Shown here piece after piece: positions 6,272-8,966 of a DNA stretch of 8,966 nucleotides. The DNA is from Acidobacteriaceae bacterium (lineage in GTDB: Bacteria > Acidobacteriota > Terriglobia > Terriglobales > Acidobacteriaceae), in contig JARLFX010000173.1 of the NCBI GenBank assembly GCA_031296355.1, positions 1 through 8,966 on the forward strand, read 5' to 3'. Below the pieces are notes generated by a model. That model saw only the letters and a program-made list of their open reading frames with translations. It did not search any database and was not told the DNA's origin. The position numbers were made by a program, and so were the translations under genes. Numbering within the stretch: the stretch's first letter is position 1; each line of letters begins with the position of its first letter.

Positions 6272-6847
6272 ATGGCCACACTTCTGGAAGCAATCAACAT
6301 TAAGCGCAAGATGATGTTCGAGTACGAAAACGCCCCCTACGCCTGCCTGGATTCTGACATCAGCACGCCCACCGCCCGCGGCGGCCAGACGCTCGTCCGT
6401 CTCAAGATGCGCAACCTGCTCACCAACGCCGTCTTCGACAAGACCTTCAAAGCCAACGACCGCTTCAAGGAGCCCGACCTCGAACTCGTCCCCGCCTCCT
6501 ACCTCTACAGCGACGCTGACGGCTCCCACTTCCTCGATCAGGTCACCTACGAGACCATGACCCTCACCAGCGAAATGGTCGGCAACGCCCTCGATTACCT
6601 GCTCGAAGGCGCCATGCTGCAGCTCCTGAAGTACAACGGCAACCCCATCGGCCTGCAGCTCCCCATCTTCGTCGAGCTCGACGTAGCCCACACCGAGCCG
6701 GCCGTCCGCGGCGACACCTCCAGCGGCAGCGTCACCAAGCTCGCAAAACTCGAAACCGGCCTGGAGATTCGCGTCCCCCTCTTCATCAAGGAAGGCGAAA
6801 AAGTCCGCGTCTCCACCGAAACCAAAGAGTTCACCGGCCGCGCCTGA
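6272..6847 (+). CDS. efp: Elongation factor P, EfpL/YeiP-like loop
   Basis: This three-domain translation factor binds beside the ribosomal P site and relieves stalling at consecutive prolines. The product has 191 residues, the normal length. The KOW-like domain is about 1-64, an OB domain about 65-128, and a second OB domain to the end. The C-terminal EF-P signature is intact (KLAKLETG then LEIRVPLFIKEG). The domain I loop reads STPTARGG (31-38), so the tip residue is Arg36 within PTARG. That matches E. coli YeiP/EfpL (SPTARGAA) rather than the PGKGQ of lysine-type EF-P. The rest is closer to ordinary EF-P, including KMRNLLTNAVFDKTF and RGDT. The ATG has GAGGA 6 bases upstream. Whether it is the only EF-P in the genome cannot be seen here. 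Confidence 0.93.
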   Translation: MATLLEAINIKRKMMFEYENAPYACLDSDISTPTARGGQTLVRLKMRNLLTNAVFDKTFKANDRFKEPDLELVPASYLYSDADGSHFLDQVTYETMTLTSEMVGNALDYLLEGAMLQLLKYNGNPIGLQLPIFVELDVAHTEPAVRGDTSSGSVTKLAKLETGLEIRVPLFIKEGEKVRVSTETKEFTGRA

Positions 6848-6862
6848 TCTGCAATGCGTTGT

Positions 6863-6922
6863 TGTTTCGAATTGTCATGAGCTGTTTGAATTGTCATGAG
6901 TTGTTTGGATTTGTCATTCTGA
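6863..6922 (+). repeat. Degenerate 20-base tandem repeat downstream of efp
   Basis: Three units begin TGTTT and contain GTCAT, at 6863-6882, 6883-6901 and 6902-6922. The first two share AATTGTCATGAG. The third unit runs directly into the dispersed hairpin repeat, which also starts with GTCAT. Confidence 0.55.
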
Positions 6923-6939
6923 GCGCAGCGAAGAATCTC
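6911..6939 (+). repeat. Dispersed hairpin repeat, copy 4
   Basis: Identical over 28 bases to the copy at 7209-7236. The arms ATTCT and AGAAT pair perfectly around the core GAGCGCAGCGA. Confidence 0.75.
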
Positions 6940-6970
6940 AACAAGCCAGTCTCGCCACAGCTCTGGGTGC

Positions 6971-7005
6971 CCCATATATGCGCGGCTTCATCGCGCTTAT
7001 GTGGG
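6971..7005 (+). repeat. Long hairpin downstream of efp
   Basis: Arms of 14 bases (6971-6984 and 6992-7005) surround a 7-base loop. Twelve pairs are Watson-Crick, one is T/G, which would be U-G in plus-strand RNA, and one is a T/T mismatch. No T-tract follows, so a classical terminator is unlikely. It may be a third repeat family or an mRNA 3'-end stabiliser for efp. Confidence 0.55.
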
Positions 7006-7009
7006 ATAG

Positions 7010-7030
7010 CGTCGCAGTTTCATCGCGACG
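7010..7030 (+). repeat. Second hairpin, shares TTCATCGCG with the first
   Basis: Arms CGTCGC (7010-7015) and GCGACG (7025-7030) pair perfectly around a 9-base loop. The loop and right arm contain TTCATCGCG, also present in the stem-loop at 6971-7005. Confidence 0.45.
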
Positions 7031-7040
7031 GCCGCGCAGA

Positions 7041-7067
7041 GCCTGCCCTGAGCAAAGCCGAATGGGC
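7041..7067 (+). repeat. Divergent relative of the dispersed hairpin repeat
   Basis: Contains CCCTGAGCAAAGCCGAATGG, resembling the CCTGAGCGTAGCGAAGGA core of copy 1. Short arms GCCC (7045-7048) and GGGC (7064-7067) can pair. Confidence 0.4.
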
Positions 7068-7115
7068 GCGCGAACGCTCCCGCCCACAGGTGCTGTCATC
7101 CCCCAATATTGAAAG

Positions 7116-7149
7116 TGTCATCCTGAGAGCGCCTTTGCGCGAAGTATCC
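7116..7149 (+). repeat. Disrupted dispersed repeat
   Basis: Begins GTGTCATCCTGAG like the other copies, then has GAGCGCCTTTGCGCGAAG and ends in TATCC. The core is expanded by about 7 bases, and the outer arms no longer pair cleanly. It looks like a decayed copy. Confidence 0.4.
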
Positions 7150-7208
7150 CGACGCTCCTCGCGTCACCCATATCGCCAGAAAGCTTCCGCTGCACAACCC
7201 TTTCAGCA

Positions 7209-7236
7209 TTGTCATTCTGAGCGCAGCGAAGAATCT
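7209..7236 (+). repeat. Dispersed hairpin repeat, copy 5
   Basis: Identical to copy 4 over 28 bases, 298 bases further on, in the same orientation. Confidence 0.75.
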
Positions 7237-7253
7237 TCTTTTCTTCGCAATTC

Positions 7254-7278
7254 TTCCGTCGGAACTCGACCGTATAAT
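7254..7278 (+). promoter_or_regulatory. Candidate promoter and operator for the secreted-protein gene
   Basis: A perfect TATAAT lies at 7273-7278, 43 bases before the GTG start. No good -35 match is present at 16-18 bases. The 11-base palindrome TTCCGTCGGAA (7254-7264) covers the -35/-10 spacer region and could be a regulator site. The -10 is convincing; the operator is a guess. Confidence 0.4.
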
Positions 7279-7321
7279 TGCTCTCGATACTCAGCCCCTA
7301 GTCTGGCTTGCGGAGTTCATT

Positions 7322-8272
7322 GTGCGCCTTGAATGTGCAACATCATTACTTTTGATTGCTGGCACCCTTACTGTCGCTGCAGCCCAGCAGTCGGTACAGA
7401 TGAAGAAGCCGGAGCTAACCGCCGGTGTTTGCCACGCCGGAATGAAACTCGACAATACACAAATTTTTCAGAACTACAGAACAAGCACATATCGGAATTA
7501 TGACGACGATGGCTGCATCGAAATTTATCGAGATGGGCATCTCGTTTTTTCTCGCAAGGGTGGCGTCTTTTATATCGGCAATAGCGTGAATGCCGGCGAC
7601 ACGCTCGATGACGGTTCGAAGATTCCTGCTATCCCCATCGGCACGGACCTAACCGGACGCGGAAAGCCTGACATTATCCTCAATGAGTGGAGTGGCGGAG
7701 CACATTGTTGCTATCAATTTCACATAGTTGAACTTGGAGACACCGTCCGCAAGATCGCAACAATTGATGCCGAAGACTCCGATTATGCACACTTCGATGA
7801 CCTGGATCGCAAAGGCATCTATGAATTTTTTGGATGGGATTTCACCTTTTCCTACTGGCATACCTCCTTTGCGGGATCACCTGCTCCAGAAATCATTCTT
7901 CGTTTCAACGGAAAGAACTATGCTCTGGCTAACGCACAGATGGAAAAGCCTCTGCCTTCCAGAGAGGCTCTTATTGAGACCCAGACTCAGATTCGTTCTG
8001 CAGAATGGGAAAACAACTTTCCCCCGCCATTACTCTGGGAAACAATGCTCAACCTGATATATACGGGCCACAGCGGAGTTGCGCGAGGGCTACTCGATGA
8101 CGCGTGGGTACCGGGGCACATACAAAAAAACACGTTTATTGCTGAGTTTTGTAATCGGCTTTCTGAAAGCCCTTACGCAAGACAACTGTCAGACATATCC
8201 ACCTTTGGATGTCCACGTTCCACCACAACTCCGACGATCAAGCACCGCCTGATGCCTCATTCATCGCGATGA
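7322..8272 (+). CDS. Secreted protein of unknown function with FG-GAP-like motifs
   Basis: The 316-residue product begins with a Sec signal peptide: basic Arg2, a hydrophobic stretch at about 8-18, and an AAA cleavage site after residue 21. The mature domain has DLTGRGKPDIILNEW (109-123), similar to the calcium-loop segment of FG-GAP/VCBS repeats. It then has GGAHCC (125-130), and a second aspartate-rich stretch with FDDLDRKGIYEFFGWD (158-173). The adjacent Cys129-Cys130 and upstream cysteines may form disulphides outside the cytoplasm. The GTG start has GGAG 6 bases upstream. The gene is more AT-rich than efp and the gene to its right. Its last codons run into a perfect palindrome, so the final residues may not be ancestral. 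I cannot name a function; an extracytoplasmic beta-propeller-like domain is the best structural guess. Confidence 0.82.
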   Translation: MRLECATSLLLIAGTLTVAAAQQSVQMKKPELTAGVCHAGMKLDNTQIFQNYRTSTYRNYDDDGCIEIYRDGHLVFSRKGGVFYIGNSVNAGDTLDDGSKIPAIPIGTDLTGRGKPDIILNEWSGGAHCCYQFHIVELGDTVRKIATIDAEDSDYAHFDDLDRKGIYEFFGWDFTFSYWHTSFAGSPAPEIILRFNGKNYALANAQMEKPLPSREALIETQTQIRSAEWENNFPPPLLWETMLNLIYTGHSGVARGLLDDAWVPGHIQKNTFIAEFCNRLSESPYARQLSDISTFGCPRSTTTPTIKHRLMPHSSR

Positions 8273-8281
8273 ATGAGGCAT
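8252..8281. terminator. Perfect 30-base palindrome between convergent genes
   Basis: The sequence is its own reverse complement from 8252 to 8281, allowing a 13-base stem with a CGCG loop. It includes the stop codon of the secreted-protein gene and lies 22 bases beyond the stop of the convergent membrane-protein gene. The position and symmetry suit a bidirectional terminator, but neither side has a T-tract, so efficiency is uncertain. Confidence 0.55.
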
Positions 8282-8302
8282 TCGCACAATGCGCAAACGC
8301 CC

Positions 8303-8966
8303 TTAAATCCCCAGCCGCCCCATCGCATGCGCCAGCGCATGCCACGGCGGGCTGAACCCCAGAGGCACCCGCAACTGCTGCACCACCACCACCGCCACGG
8401 AAGCCCACACCGTCACCTTCTGCACCCGCCCGGTCGTCGCCCAGTCGTACACCATGATCGCCGCCAGCAGCGAATAGCTCACCGCGTCCGCGTGCCAGTG
8501 GCTGCTCTGGATCCACGCATACCGCATGCGAAAGACCGCCGCATCCAGAATCGCGATCGTTCCGATCATGATCAGCCGCTTATGCACTGCCGGCTTCCGC
8601 CGCGCGCGATATGCCAGCGCTACAAACGTCGCAAACAGCAGCACCGCCGTAACCGGAATAATGGAAAACGTCTCGGGATCAAGCCCCAGCGTCGGATGCC
8701 CGCGATGCACCTGGTCCGCCGCAGCCAGCAGCCCCAGCGCCACCATCAGGCACGCCAGCCCGAACCCCCACATCCCCAGCTTGCGATGGATGTCCGTGCG
8801 CCCACCCGCCACCAGCCCGGTCTGTACCGCCAGCATCACCAGCCAGCCCGTGAACGCCGCGCCATGCACGTGGATCAGCACGTTCGGCAGCGGCGCCAGC
8901 ACCATGCCCGCCGTGTAATACGTGCGCGAAAATCCAAGGAACACGATGACCATAATGGCAATGGTC
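8303..8966 (-). CDS. Multi-pass membrane protein, partial at right edge
   Basis: An integral inner-membrane protein with about six helices. Counting from the ATG at 8953, they lie at roughly 27-48, 59-79, 96-117, 125-143, 155-173 and 180-200. The frame is open through 8966, and the visible N-terminus begins inside a hydrophobic stretch. The true start is therefore probably beyond the window, and an additional first helix is likely. Conserved-looking histidines sit near helix ends: LIHVHG, TDIHRKLG and AVHKRL. The pattern recalls a widespread family of small uncharacterised bacterial membrane proteins with an HRKLG/HRRLG motif; I cannot assign a function. The gene is convergent with the secreted-protein gene and GC-rich like the host background. 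Confidence 0.85.
   Translation of the reverse strand, partial: TIAIMVIVFLGFSRTYYTAGMVLAPLPNVLIHVHGAAFTGWLVMLAVQTGLVAGGRTDIHRKLGMWGFGLACLMVALGLLAAADQVHRGHPTLGLDPETFSIIPVTAVLLFATFVALAYRARRKPAVHKRLIMIGTIAILDAAVFRMRYAWIQSSHWHADAVSYSLLAAIMVYDWATTGRVQKVTVWASVAVVVVQQLRVPLGFSPPWHALAHAMGRLGI

Larger units (their letters stand above)
6848..7321. other. 474-base intergenic repeat mosaic
   Basis: No credible gene lies here. In order it holds a degenerate 20-base tandem repeat, a hairpin-repeat copy, a long stem at 6971-7005, a second stem at 7010-7030, and two divergent repeat relatives near 7041 and 7116. Another hairpin-repeat copy follows at 7209, and a candidate promoter for the secreted-protein gene ends the region. 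An open plus-strand frame across it reads the repeats as SERSEES and LSAAKNL, which are translation artefacts. Confidence 0.75.

Noticed and set aside
6971..7030. Intrinsic terminator for efp
   Set aside because: The stems are strong but no T-tract follows either one, and the nearest lies 124 bases past the stop codon.
6911..7236. Possible CRISPR array from two identical 28-base repeats
   Set aside because: The two copies are 298 bases apart with unrelated repeats between them, relatives occur singly at 1538 and 2640, and no regular spacers or cas genes are present.
6859..7332. 157-codon open frame on the plus strand after efp
   Set aside because: It consists of translated repeats (LSAAKNL, SERSEES), has no domain or plausible ribosome binding site, and overlaps the promoter and start of the secreted-protein gene.

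Overview
The window most likely comes from a member of the Acidobacteriota (class Terriglobia). This is inferred from the GC-rich coding sequence and from short dispersed repeats of the GTCATTCTGAGCGCAGCGAA type, which I associate with that group. I see no rRNA or tRNA marker, so the assignment is a reasoned guess.

Left half (1-5308), all on the minus strand. In order of transcription it reads transketolase (tkt), ribose-5-phosphate isomerase B (rpiB), a classical short-chain dehydrogenase, a HAD-type phosphatase, and a 6-phosphogluconate dehydrogenase (gnd) that runs off the left edge. Three of the five enzymes belong to the pentose phosphate pathway, so this is a sugar-phosphate cluster covering the oxidative branch (gnd) and non-oxidative branch (rpiB, tkt). 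The dehydrogenase and phosphatase may be sugar-phosphate accessories or passengers. The spacers are 157, 103, 250 and 61 bases. The first three hold repetitive or hairpin-forming DNA, and the last holds a clean hairpin just ahead of the gnd ribosome binding site.

Middle (5309-6271). A lower-GC gene for an unrecognised protein with one membrane helix lies on the minus strand. It looks like an acquired gene. A short divergent region separates it from the next gene and contains a plausible sigma-70 promoter facing right.

Right half (6272-8966). An elongation factor P gene on the plus strand has the PTARG loop typical of the EfpL/YeiP branch. It is followed by 474 bases without a gene, made of several kinds of hairpin and repeat. 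Next come a secreted plus-strand protein of unknown function with FG-GAP-like motifs, and a convergent multi-pass membrane protein on the minus strand that continues beyond the right edge. A perfect 30-base palindrome separates the two convergent genes and overlaps the last codons of the secreted protein.

No CRISPR array, transposase, phage gene or recognisable defence system is visible. The most notable non-standard material is the repeat mosaic, some of whose copies show compensatory arm changes, and the EfpL-like loop in the EF-P protein.
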